Assembly: GCA_019671005.1 (NCBI GenBank)
Contig: CM033718.1
Location: 36,658,508 to 36,722,507, forward strand
Origin: Hibiscus mutabilis
Taxonomy: Eukaryota; Streptophyta; Magnoliopsida; Malvales; Malvaceae
Reading direction: 5' to 3'
Length of the DNA: 64,000 bases
The notes below the pieces were generated by a model that had not been told where the DNA came from, searched no databases, and saw only the letters and a list, made by a program, of their open reading frames with translations. How positions within the stretch are numbered: the stretch's first letter is position 1; each line of letters opens with the position of its first letter. The translations under genes and the position numbers were made by a program. This document shows, in pieces, positions 36,701 to 46,408 of this stretch.

Positions 36701-37092
36701 GCAAGGAAGCAAGAAAAGTGGTTTATTCGACGCTCTAAGCTCAAGCATGGTTTTAGCATTTCAATAATAATGGGATTGGCAATGGGTGGGTACCTTGATG
36801 TTTTGGAAGTGTATGTTTGATGGAACTCCCTGGTTTGGCAAGTTTGTTTTACCTTATTAATATTGTAAATGGCCTATTATGTTTGGTTTATGCTTTTCTA
36901 TGGTTTATGGTCTTTGGTTTGAAGTGGTTTTAGGAAGCATGCCTATAGATTTCCCTTTTGAGCATGTGGTCATGGTATGATGATGTTTTTGTTGTTAATG
37001 GCTAAGGTTTGATTCCTAAATATGTTGCTTGTGTGTTAGAAGCATGCTTAAGGGTTTATATTTGGTTTACGGATTGTTTATCGAGCAAAAAG
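30711..37092 (+). repeat. 3.2-kb direct tandem duplication
   Basis: 30711-33897 and 33901-37092 are near-identical in order. Each begins with TCTCTTTTTTTTTATGTTCG in the Tat LTR, passes through the start of LTR B (31135 and 34355) and runs to CGAGCAAAAAGTGATATTT in LTR B. In copy 1 the LTR B sequence stops there and the Tat sequence restarts; in copy 2 it goes on (TTGTGCCCAGG). Copy 1 lacks 30 bp near 31005 between two GCGGTGG words. Identical antisense ORFs (33100-33315 and 36302-36517; 33348-33557 and 36550-36759) result from the duplication and are not genes. Confidence 0.9.
31135..33897 (+). mobile_element. Gypsy LTR family B, 3'-truncated copy
   Basis: Starts TGTAACGCCTCGATTTTGGG after AGGTT and matches 34355 onwards until it is cut at the duplication joint. 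It lacks the last ~650 bp, including the TATCGATAC motif block. Confidence 0.85.
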
Positions 37093-37744
37093 TGATATTT
37101 TGTGCCCAGGCATATCGATACACGACCTATCGTATCGATACGGTTAAGTTGAAAAAGGTTTGGAGTATCAATATAGTATGCACCGTATCGATACGGTGAA
37201 ATAAGAAATTGGCTAAGCATATCGATACTCGGGATCATATCAATACAAATTTGAGCTACTGGAATTTGGGTTTTGCAATTATAAAGGACCGAATCGATAC
37301 TGTGCTTGGGCGTATCACTACCCTGTTAGTTAAAGTGGTTAATTGGCATCTTCTAAAGTTATGAATCTTTGCATTTTAGTCCTTGATTATTGGTAGGTGC
37401 AATTCAATGAGTTTGGATGGCTGAAATGAGTTGAAATTTTATGTGGTGGATCAAAACTTGACTAATTGAAAGATGGTAACTTCAATTTCGAGTTAAGTAC
37501 ATGTTTAGTGATAGTTTTACAAAATGGTCCCTAAACGCTATTTGGGGCATTAGATGTCGATTTGATGCCCGATCGAGTTGAGATTTTGTTTGCTGCTTTC
37601 TCTCATGCTTAGGTTAGCTAAATTGCATTTAGAAAAGATAAAAAATGATTGTTTATTGAAGTGAAACTTTCAGGTTTTAATCCAATATTCCCCGTATGAC
37701 TCGCTCGATTCGGTCTTACGATTTGACCGGGTCAAGGGGTTACA
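34355..37744 (+). mobile_element. Gypsy solo LTR, family B (3390 bp)
   Basis: Starts TGTAACGCCTCG and ends GGGTCAAGGGGTTACA. It is flanked by perfect 5-bp target duplications AGGTT (34350-34354 and 37745-37749), with no internal region. It arose by LTR-LTR recombination of a full element inserted into the Tat LTR. The unoccupied version of the site is seen at 38472-38476. Confidence 0.9.
37113..37321. repeat. Paired TATCGATAC motif cluster 3
   Basis: Pairs start at 37113/37133, 37166/37186, 37220/37238 and 37292/37313 (20, 20, 18 and 21 bp apart), in LTR family B just after the tandem-duplication joint. Confidence 0.75.
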
Positions 37745-38684
37745 AGGTTAGGGTCTTTTGGTATATTAGGTTTTTGTTTAGATTGGTCTAGAGTATTAAT
37801 TGGGTTAATGGGTAGTGGATTTGGGTTATTTGCTTTAATTGGGTTAATAGTTATTTAATGTAATTGGGTCTTGTGGGTTGGGATTAGGTTGTAATAAATG
37901 GGTTATTGGAATTAATAAAAATAAATTTGTCTTTAAATTGTTGGATTGGGTTTATAAAATGGGTTTGAGTTTGGGCCCAAACAAAAATAAGTATCACACC
38001 TTGAATTCAAAAACCAATTCATCATAGGTTTCTTGTAACTCATCAAAAAAACTTAGATTTGATTTTTTTCTTTTTGTGTTCAAAAAAAACTTAAGATCTA
38101 ATAATTTTCTTGTATTCGATAAAAGCTTTCTTGTTTATTTTTCAAGAAAATCCCCCCCTTACAGATTACCGATCTGGGTTTTTATACCCATTCGGTTTAC
38201 ATATAAAATATACAAAAACTCTCCCATTAATTTTGATGTGTTTTTTTTTGCCCATATATGATGATATTTGGGATAAATATCATATTTTATTCACTTTTTT
38301 ATTTGCATATTTGAGCGGTGGAACAAGCGGTCGGTCAGATTTGGCGGTGGGATGGCCATGGTGTTGCGCGTGACGGCTGAGGGGCATTGAATCTCTGTGC
38401 ATGGAAACCACGCACGAAGGAAGTTGAATAGTCAAGGGTGTTCGGTAGTTGGGTTAATAGGGTAAACTTTTAGGTTAGGGTTTTTTGGTGTATTAGGTTT
38501 TAGGTTAGATTGGGCTTGGGTATTAATTGGGTTAATGGGTAGTGGATTTGGGTTATTTGTTTTAATTGGGTTAATGGTTATTTAATGTAATTGGGTCTGG
38601 TGGGTTGGGATTATGTTGTAATAAATAGGTTATTGGATTTAATAAAAATGGATTTGTCTTTAAATTGTTGGATTGGGTTTTGGG

Positions 38685-41683
38685 TGTAACACCCCAAAAT
38701 CTGACCTAGTCAGAATTGGGTTCCGACGATTAGAAACCCTACATTGAAATTGTTCAAATATTGTATTGACTTTGACTGCAAGGTCAATTGCATCAATAAT
38801 GGAATCCAATTGAGTCAAATTATTATTTAAGGACCCTATTAAATGTATTGAAAACTTGTTAATGGTTAAATTGTAGAGATTGAAAATTTGGGGGTAGAAG
38901 TATGAAGCATTCAAAGTTAAGGGTCTAACCTTGCGATTAACACCTCTTTAATTTAATCCACTATAAGTGGAATGATCAGAGAACTTTCTCTTAAAGGAAG
39001 GAAAGCTCTCGAGTGTAATGGAACAAAAGGAAATGGAGGAAAAGTCTTACCCGATTAAAAGTAGGCAAACCCATAGCCATCTTCTTTCTCCTCAAACACA
39101 CACCTCCATTGGAGAGCTTATCAAGCTTAGTTTTTTCTTGAGATCATTAATCTCTAATCATAGCTATTGACCGGGTAAGCTAGAACCCTCAAACTATCAC
39201 TTGAATCCATGGGTAAATTGAGCCTAATTTCAAGTCGAAATTATTGGATACTTACTTTAATCCATGGAAATCTATCGATTTAATAGCTAATTGCTAAACC
39301 TAGCTTAGATGTCAGTTTTGGCATTATCATATTGATTTCAATATCGTATTATCGAATCTACTCATTTTATATTGATGTTACCTAGCTCAAAAATTAGAGA
39401 GAGCTACTCCATCATCTCCAACACAAGCTAGGAACAAATGAGTTGAATCGAGAACCATAAGAGCTCCGTATTTAAAGTGAGTGTAGTCAGAGTCTCGAGA
39501 GTTGGCTAGGTGCCATCTTGAATCATTGATTATCGATTATTGCATCGCTAACCATTGTATTAAAGGATTTTGCATAAAACCTTATCGAAAAGCCATATTG
39601 GTAAGTATGGTTAAGTACTGCATTGAATCCATGTTCGAAGCATTGTTGTTATTGTCATCAAAATCATTGAATCATCGTTATTGAATCATTGCTAATATTG
39701 TTAATAAGGGATTTTATATCGAACCCCTTAGTTGGTGACATTGGTAAGCATTGGTAAGTATAGTGTTAAGTATTGGATATCATTTTTGTCATAGTCATTG
39801 TTATTGATCGTCGCCATAGTTTCATCATTGTTATTGTCATCGAATTAGTGATGCATTGAACATTGATCATTGAACATATTCATATTGTTGTTGTAAATGT
39901 TTGTCATTGAGTAATTGTTATCAATATAGCCATTGTCATCAAAGCATGGTAAATGAAGTATTGATCATTGTTATTGTTGTTGAGGCCATTGAACATTGTC
40001 ATTGATATTGTTATTGCTATTGAATATCATTACGGAATCATTGAATCATTGTCTCATCAAATTATTGACAAGATTATTGGAGATAAGGCTCACACTTAAT
40101 ATAAGACATGCTTAATATGAAAGCCCTTGGACACCTTGGCATGATACTTGATATATGTATTGGGACTACGGTCCATGAGTTATGGCTCAAGAGTGACGAC
40201 CCTAGGTGAGGCAGAGGTTCAGTTGGAGAGATTATAGGCACTAAAGCATTGGATTATTGATGCAAGCCATTTCTTTGTTCTTTGAGTTTGATTTACGTCG
40301 AATCATTGATATTGATGTCCAAAGGTGATCCAAGGCGAATGATGATAAAAGATTAAATAATACATTAAGAAGACTAATGTTATTGGTAAATATGTTATTG
40401 AGCATGGATATAACATTGATTGTTTCTATTAGCTATTGCATATTGCTATTGATGTTTCTATTGATCATTGCCTTTGTGTAGTGATATTGCATAGTTTTCC
40501 ACTAAAGTACATGTTCATACCATAAATGCCATTGATGATATTGAAGCATGCTACATTCTATATTTTTCTTATTCATTTTTTATGGCTACCTCAGTTAGAC
40601 TATGTAAGTCTAATGCATTCACCATCCATATTTCAGGTTAAGAAAATATATCAGATCGAGATCAAAGCTAGTTGGAGGTTGGTAAGTCACCACAAGCCTA
40701 GAGTAATGTGTTTTGTCCTTACGAACTCCTAGAATGGTGGAAAAGTAGTTAAACTAATTGGACATGGTCTTTTGGTTATGTATATATTGCATACGTTATG
40801 AATAGTCTTAAAGGCCCTAAATGGTATGTTGGTTTTGGTTAGAAATGGCCTAAAATGCATATTTGGCCTAAAAAGGGGAAACCATAGTAAACAGATTCAT
40901 ATTGATGTGAGATTTGGCATGTTAGTAGATTAAATGGTTATAAACTTGATGGTAAAATTTGGTAAAGTTTGGACATTGTTCGGTAGGTTAATTCTAATAA
41001 AAACCAGCTAAAATATGTTAGTGCAGTACAAGTGTATCGATACAGGTCATGCTATATTGATACGACATTGCATATTTGGTCTTGGTAAAATGGAGTGTAA
41101 TGATACAACAAAGGGTTGTATCGATACGGACTTGGGTTGTAAGGTCTGGGAAATAAATTGTATCGATATGGCAATAGAGTGTATCGAAACGGGTAAACAT
41201 CGGTCAACCCGTACCGATACAACCTTTGAGCCTAAATAAGAATATGTGCATTCTCGTATCGATACAACACTTGAGTGTATCGATACGGTGGTAGTTAATT
41301 CTGTTAAAAGGTATTGAACACAATTTTAAATAGTTTACAAATTGGTCACTGAATATTATATGGTAAAATTGGACGAGTAAATGTTAATGGAATGAAATGA
41401 AAATTTATGAGTATACCGTTTTGCATTGAATTTCATTTTTATATAGTAAATCACATTAAAGGACCCCTAAATTATCAGATTTACCATTTAATCCCTATAA
41501 CATGTAAAGGCTAGAAGTTGGTTTTAAATGATTAGTCATTGTTTAAGATGGGATAAATTTAGATAATATCGATATTGTGTAATGTTTGAAAGATATAATA
41601 TTGATCAAGTGTTATTCATTAATGAAATTTCATCGCATTGATGTTCTACCTAGTTCTGACCAGGCCAGGAATGGGGTGTTACA
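38685..41683 (+). mobile_element. Gypsy solo LTR, family A (2999 bp)
   Basis: Starts TGTAACACCCCAAAATCTGA and ends CAGGAATGGGGTGTTACA. It is flanked by perfect TTGGG duplications (38680-38684 and 41684-41688). No internal region. Its end region aligns in order with 1-1792. Its middle is rich in ATTGTTATTG-like words. ORFs inside show no protein features. Confidence 0.9.
41035..41286. repeat. Paired TATCGATAC motif cluster 4
   Basis: Pairs start at 41035/41055, 41098/41119, 41161/41182 and 41257/41278 (20, 21, 21, 21 bp apart), with single copies between. The cluster lies near the 3' end of solo LTR A, at the same relative place as cluster 1. Confidence 0.8.
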
Positions 41684-41760
41684 TTGGGTTTATAAAATGG
41701 GTTCGGGTTTGGGCTCGGACAAAAATAGGTATTACACCTTGAATTCAAAAACAAATTCAG

Positions 41761-41839
41761 AATGGGGTGTTAACTCATTGGGTTTATAATTTGAATGGAT
41801 GAGTTAGCGTTTTGGGCTTAGAGGGCCAAAAATAGGTGG
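41761..41839. other. Scrambled joint carrying a second LTR A end
   Basis: AATGGGGTGTTAACTCATTG followed by GGTTTATAA echoes 41670-41700 (end of LTR A plus its flank) 90 bp further on. This looks like a local duplication or template switch at the edge of the rearranged block. Confidence 0.5.
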
Positions 41840-42480
41840 GCTATTTCATCTTCTTGGAGAGTCTTCGTCACTCAATGTTCCAAAAAAAATCTTTTTATCA
41901 ATCGTATTTTATGTGCCTTGTCTTCTTGTATTCATGGCTCTTTTGGGGATCCTTCATCTTCTTATTTGATTCATGCTTGGATTCTTTCATTTTGTTCTTC
42001 GTGAATCTAGTGAGCTTCTTGAAGAGATACACTATCTCTTCTTGGAGGGACATTTGAATCTTCTTAATGATTTGTGGAGGATTTAAGAGAAACAATGTTT
42101 AGATCTTCTTCATCTTTGATCTTCTTGGATCTTCTTCTTTTATTCAATGATTCTTTCATTTTTTGTTCTTATGAATCTGTTTTCTTTGAAGATGATCTAT
42201 TTTTACTTTAACTTTCCTCCTCAGAGCAATCTTCTTAATGATTTGTGGAGGATTAAAGAGAAACAATGTTTAGATCTTCTATACCATGCTCTTTGATCTT
42301 CTTCATCTTCTTCTTTTATTCATGCTTGGATTCTTTTATTTTGTTCTTTGTGAATCTAGTGAACTTCTTGAAGAGATACACTATCTCTTCACTTTCACTT
42401 TCCTCCTCATTTGAATCTTCTTAATGATTTGTGGAGGATTTAAGAGAAACAATGTTTAGATCTTCTATACCTTGCTCTTT
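41840..42480 (-). repeat. Copia-1 gag segment in three tandem pieces
   Basis: The antisense gag zinc-knuckle approach region recurs: GATTTGTGGAGGATT(T/A)AAGAG followed by AAACAATGTTTAG appears at about 42067, 42240 and 42423, 173 and 183 bp apart. Pieces containing GAACTTCTTGAAGAGATACA (gag KKLTRF-like on the minus strand) lie between. The frame is scrambled. Confidence 0.7.
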
Positions 42481-42567
42481 GATCTTCTTCTCCTTATCTT
42501 TTCAAGGGTTGAGACATCAACTCATGGGTAAGAAGAGACCCAATTAGCTCATCAAGCTTGAGCTCCT

Positions 42568-43113
42568 TTAAGTTTTTGGCTTCAATGGTAGTCGTCTTCT
42601 TACTCTCCCATGATTAGAAAGTGAATAGATTAACTTCTGAACGAGTTTTTCTTCCGAAATCTCTTCTCCAAGATCTTTGAGTTGGTTGACGATTATGGAG
42701 ATATGGTCAAACATACTCTTGATGTCTTCATTCGGGTCCATCTTGAAGTTTTCATATTCGAGGTTGAGTATACCAATATTTGTCTCTTTTACGTCTTTCG
42801 TTCCTTCGTATGTGACTTCAAGCTTGTCCCATAACTCCTTGGCACTCTCACAAGAAGACACCTTTGCATATTCTTTTGGCCTCAAAGCATAAAATAGAAT
42901 ATGCATGTCCTTGCAATTTAGCTTCATCTTCTTGCAATCATATGCACTCCATTTCGCCTTGCTTCGTTGTGGCATGAACGGTCCATCGAGAACTATATCC
43001 CAAAGATGATAGTCCTTTGCTCTTAAGAAGAACATCAACCTATTTTTCCAATAGGCATAATGTTGACCGTTGAAGAATAGTGGCTTGTCAATGGATTGAG
43101 CCAGAGAAACCAA
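42568..43113 (-). pseudogene. Copia-1 gag N-terminal domain (UBN2/DUF4219 type)
   Basis: An open frame of 181 codons from the ATG at 43113. It begins with a DUF4219-like stretch (FFNGQHYAYWKNRLMFFLRA), then a UBN2-type gag domain with SAKELWDKLEVTYEGTKDVK, DHISIIVNQLKDLGEEISEE and LVQKLIYSL. This is the structural Gag of plant copia elements. The start lies 69 bp inside the primer-binding site, as expected. It loses frame at its C-terminus, where the tandem pieces begin. The overlapping plus-strand ORF 42677-42892 is a shadow. Confidence 0.85.
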
Positions 43114-43181
43114 TTGATTGATAGTTAATCAAGCTTGTCGGGATTACCTTAATAGGATGTTAATCCATCATGATTAAGCCT

Positions 43182-43194
43182 CACTCTGATACCA
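43182..43194 (-). other. Copia-1 primer-binding site
   Basis: Minus-strand TGGTATCAGAGTG, two bases from the LTR end; complement of initiator-Met tRNA. Confidence 0.85.
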
Positions 43195-43196
43195 AT

Positions 43197-44316
43197 TGTT
43201 GGGCTCGAATTTCTCAACAAATTTTGCTTGCCAAGTAGTGGAGAGGATGTATTTTGGGTGATTGGCGGTGGAAGCAAAGATAAGAAAAATAGACACAAGA
43301 ATTTAGGGTGGTTCAGCTTTCTAACCAAAGCCTACATCCACTACATTAGCTTCTCCAGTAAGGATTTCAATAAATTTACTAAGAATTCTTCCCTTTTAAC
43401 AGGATTAGGAGGTAACCTTTACAACCTATACTTATACAACAAGCCTAGCATCCAAAGCTTACAACCTAAGCTTTGGGAACCCTCTTTAAGAAGAGAAAAA
43501 TAAAGCAAACTAAAATCCCTCATTTAGGTAGATGTTTGCACTCTAAATCTCTCACCCAAACTTAATACACTTGAGCATACATTGACAATTTAGCTCAAAA
43601 AGTGTAGTCTAATTAAAACATAAGAATTTAAAGTACAAAAGACTTAATTACAATCATAGACATGTTGGCATTTTCATCATTAGTTGTTGCTGGTGCTTCA
43701 AGGGTCCTTTTATACTCCTAATTGATTCCTAGCCGTTGACCATTGGTATTTGATTAGAGCTATTGGTGGCTTTATTTCTCGCAATAAATGTTGTCGGTAT
43801 CGGTACGCAGGTAGCCGTATTGGTAATAGTTCTTCAAAAACTAGCCGTTGAGCTTGATGCAGCCTTCTCGTATCGGTACCTAGGATTAGTACGCCACGGT
43901 CTGTTTCGATACTTGGGATCGATACAGAGGATCGATATGTTTAGGGAACTAGTTGTTATGGTTTACAAAAATAACCTTTGGGGATTTGAAAAGTAGGGAT
44001 CAATATGCTTTTACGTGTATCGATATGACCCTCTTCGTATCGGTACGCCTAAGCCTATATTGGTACTGGTTTTTATTTCTAGAAAATTGTTGTAGCTAAA
44101 ACCCTTAAAAGGTATCGATACAGTATTAGGTGTATCAATACGGGGCTTGATAAAACTTAGGTTTAACTATTTAAAATGTTTTGAAACCTTCCAAAACCTT
44201 ATGAAAACATCTCAAAATTATTTTCAAGTTGTTTGGACTTAAAATCATTTTTGAAATCTTTTCAATTTAATCCAAAACTATTTTTCAATTATTATATCAA
44301 AACAAATATCCTAACA
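43197..44316 (-). mobile_element. Copia-1 5' LTR (1120 bp)
   Basis: On the minus strand it starts TGTTAGGATATTTG and ends GAGCCCAACA, with TGTT/AACA ends. It matches 26893-27992. The ORF 43228-43503 lies in it and has no protein features. Confidence 0.85.
43798..44141. repeat. Paired TATCGATAC motif cluster 5
   Basis: Pairs start at 43798/43818, 43998/44018 and 44113/44133, each exactly 20 bp apart; further single copies lie at 43871-43940. It corresponds to cluster 2 in the other LTR of the same element. Confidence 0.75.
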
Positions 44317-44533
44317 AAATATTTGAAACCTTTCAAGCTCAAGCTTAGACACCTTTGGGTAGAGAGTGATGACGGAGATAGGGGCATCGGAATATCATTA
44401 ACGATGTCGTCTGACTGGTGGAGATGAGGGAGTGAGAGGCAATTGGATTCTATAGAAAATTAGGGATTACATTTAATTTGGGATTGGGTGAGGGAGAGTG
44501 ATTGATAGTGAGGAGTGAAACTTGTTTTATTAA
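44317..44533. mobile_element. CACTA-like interior resumed
   Basis: Short noncoding stretch (GATGACGGAGATAGGGGCAT) between copia-1 and the right repeat block; it ends in TATTAAAACCAATAGCGGCA. Confidence 0.4.
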
Positions 44534-44880
44534 AACCAATAGCGGCATTTTTTTATACAAACACTACTATACATAAATCTATTGTGGCACTTTTTATACA
44601 AATGCCACTATACATAAACCTATTGTGGCACTTTTTATACAAATGCCACTATACATAAACCTATTGTGACAAATTTATTTACAAATGCCACTATAGTACA
44701 AAACATTTGTGACATTTTTCGTACAAATGCCACTAAAGCATTTGTGGCATTTTTCAAGTTAACGCTGTGAATTTTATCAGATTGTGGCGTTCCTTCTATA
44801 AACGCCACTATATGTTCAAAACTAACAGCGTTTACTCAAAAAAATGTCGCTAAAAGTGTTGCAATATGCCAAACTTAGAA
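44534..44880. mobile_element. CACTA-like subterminal repeats, right block
   Basis: ATAGCGGCATTTTTTTATAC starts a run of about 41-bp units that pair TTGTGGCACTTT with AAATGCCACTAT (inverted), at about 44541-44660, then looser copies to AATGTCGCTAAAAG and GCAATATGCC. The final words match those at the end of the left block (24150-24210: AATGTCGCTAAA, ATTGCAATAT). No clear CACTA terminus (…TTGTAGTG) was found at the right edge, so the end may be lost. Confidence 0.55.
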
Positions 44881-45590
44881 TAATATTTCTTTTCATATAG
44901 TTGGGTTTTGAATTATTTCTTTTTTCAAAACAGTTTGTCCCAACTTTGTTCAATGAAGCTTTAAGATCACCTACTTCCTTTTGGTGATCATCATGGAATC
45001 TTGAAAGCAAGTTATTTAAGTCTTGATTTTTCTTTTCAAAATATTTTTGTTTTGCTTGCATATCATGTACATTCCTTTCAAGATCCATCTTAGTTTTGAA
45101 CAAAGAATCATTTTTGTTTTCAAATCTGAAATAATTTTCTTATTTTTCAATATAGATTCTTTGAACTCCAAAACTAATTCATCATAAACCTCTTGCAATT
45201 TGTCATATGCTTCTTGAAGCTCATCGAAAGTAAATTCAAATGTGGATGAATTAGTGGTTGCCTTAGGATCATCTCCAAGTGCCATGAGAAATAGATTGAC
45301 TACATCATGCTCCTCCTTATCGGATGAGTCTTCATCGCTCCAAGTAGCCACATGAGCCTTGAGCTTCTTATTCTTCTTTTTCTTTCTAAAGCTCTTTTTC
45401 TTTAGTTATGGACAATCAAACTTGATGTGTCCCAAATTCTTGCACTCATAGCAAATGATTTAGTTATTCTCCTTCTTTTTCAATTCATTCTTGAAGCCCT
45501 CATTTCGTTGGAACTCTTTCCCTCGGTTGGACTTTATGAATCTTGTAAGTCTCTTGGATAGCATAGCCATCTCTTCATCTTTTTCTTTAC
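44881..45590 (-). pseudogene. Sirevirus-like copia-2 gag, C-terminal half
   Basis: Minus strand, from about 45590 down: KDEEMAMLSKRLTRFIKSNR, an intact CCHC zinc knuckle (CYECKNLGHIKFDC, about 45455-45415) after one stop, a basic stretch, then ATWSDEDSSDKEEHDVVNLF and a coiled coil (TFDELQEAYDKLQEVYDELV; then DMQAKQKYFEKKNQDLNNLL in a shifted frame), ending NNSKPNYMKRN at the repeat-block edge. The rest of the protein resumes at 7886 going down (YKHRAFDRPSNGKYV, then the protease). This is the outer element of the whole nest. Confidence 0.8.
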
Positions 45591-46408
45591 TAGATCATGT
45601 ATAATATTTTTCCCTGATCAATAATGAGTTGACATATGAACAACCACGACATTGGGAACCCATAATCTAGATGAAGCGGCATGTTGTTCCCTATAAATAC
45701 CCTAACAAAATTTTGTAAATTTTCATTGTCATCTCTATCTTATTTCATCATCTATTTTGTTAGATCATCATGCATACACTTGCATTTATTCATTAGGAGT
45801 TTCGTCTTGTTGCCTTGGAGAATTCGCTAGTAGCCACTTATTTGCTTTTTAGTAAATATCCCTCTATTACATTATCTTTTAGGAAACATTTTAATGTTTT
45901 CAGATAGTTTATAATTATCATTATATTTCATTGGTTATGGCAGATGTGATGACTGTCTGTTTCGTTATTGACTTCAAATGGCTGCACCTGAGGGGAGCCT
46001 TTACGAGGGGTATAATTTTGAAGTTAGAATTTTCTTCCCACCTAATTACCCTATGAAACCTCCTACGGTAATATAATAAACCTCCCAATATTGTTGTTTT
46101 ATCTTGTTAATTTGTTTTACGCTGAAGAACTTCAAAGATAATGGTTATCTGTTTATGAAGTTTGCTTTTCAATTTGATGGGGACGTATTCCATCCCAACT
46201 TCACTAAATCGGCGGTATTAGGCTAGACATCCTCCATGAAATATGGAGCCCTGCTATCAAAGTTATGAAGATTCTTGTGCATATAATGGGTTTGCTGCAT
46301 GTTCCAAACCCAGACGGCCCTCACCCAGATTGTGAGGGTGTTGCTCTAATTTATAGGAACAACCCCCAGCGCTTTGCAAGGTATGCGAGGAAGATATTTT
46401 TGGGTTGA
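45591..46408 (+). pseudogene. Ubiquitin-conjugating enzyme E2-like pseudogene, copy 1
   Basis: E2 enzymes carry ubiquitin on a Cys. Here the E2 fold is clear across two exons. Exon ~45946-46067 has APEGSLYEGYNFEV and FFPPNYPMKPPTV before a GT donor; exon 46161-46408 has FDGDVFHPNF (HPN motif kept) and, after a frameshift, GGIRLDILHEIWSPAIK, then LLHVPNPDGPHPDCEG and YARKIFLG before a stop. The catalytic Cys of the ICLDIL motif is Arg (AGG). A TATAAATA box lies at 45692-45699. The first exon is decayed (compare 51891-51961). Frameshifts and an in-frame stop in exon 2 make it nonfunctional. Confidence 0.75.
45692..45699 (+). promoter_or_regulatory. TATA box of E2 copy 1
   Basis: TTCCCTATAAATACC, the same context as upstream of E2 copy 2 (51844-51851). 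Confidence 0.5.

Larger units (their letters stand above)
29470..37998 (+). mobile_element. Tat/Ogre-type gypsy solo LTR, enlarged by later insertions
   Basis: Starts TGTAACAACAATCCCGCCTG, with the GGATAGAGTCGCCACCAATC and GGTTCGGGAGTC-type block typical of plant Tat LTRs, and ends GGGCCCAAACAAAAATAAGT followed by ATCACA. Flanks TCTTG (29465-29469) and CCTTG (37999-38003) agree in 4 of 5 bases. No internal domain is present, so it is a solo LTR. Its own sequence is 29470 to about 31134 plus 37745-37998 (about 1.9 kb). The rest is a solo LTR of family B and a tandem duplication. It interrupts the antisense copia-1 gag. Confidence 0.75.
38041..41760 (+). repeat. Third copy of the Tat LTR interior
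   Basis: From ACTTAGATTTGATTTTT to 38684, and again 41684-41737, this repeats the Tat LTR interior (33920-34354 plus 37745-37998). The joint at about 38040 falls in copia gag sequence (GTTTCTTGTAACTCATC). LTR B is absent; the site reads TTTTAGGTTAGGG with a single AGGTT. This copy therefore split off before LTR B inserted, or derives from another allele. It ends with the same gag flank (CCTTGAATTC) as at 37999. The solo LTR of family A lies within. Confidence 0.8.
26893..44316 (-). mobile_element. Sirevirus-like copia-1, antisense, heavily nested
   Basis: In minus-strand order: 5' LTR (44316-43197), primer-binding site (43194-43182), gag (43113 to about 41840), an insertion complex (41760-29470), the gag coiled-coil end (29464-28994), a hAT MITE (28985-28435), a 3' noncoding region with several polypurine tracts, 3' LTR (27992-26893). 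RT, RNase H and integrase are absent, a deletion between about 28994 and 28426. The combination of UBN2-type gag, coiled-coil gag end and multiple polypurine tracts suggests Sirevirus. No clear target duplication: AAACT on the left, AAATA on the right. Confidence 0.75.

Noticed and set aside
7888..44880. A single full-length autonomous CACTA transposon
   Set aside because: No transposase is recognisable, the right terminus is missing, and most of the span is retroelement insertions. Only a small non-autonomous carrier of about 3.6 kb is supported.
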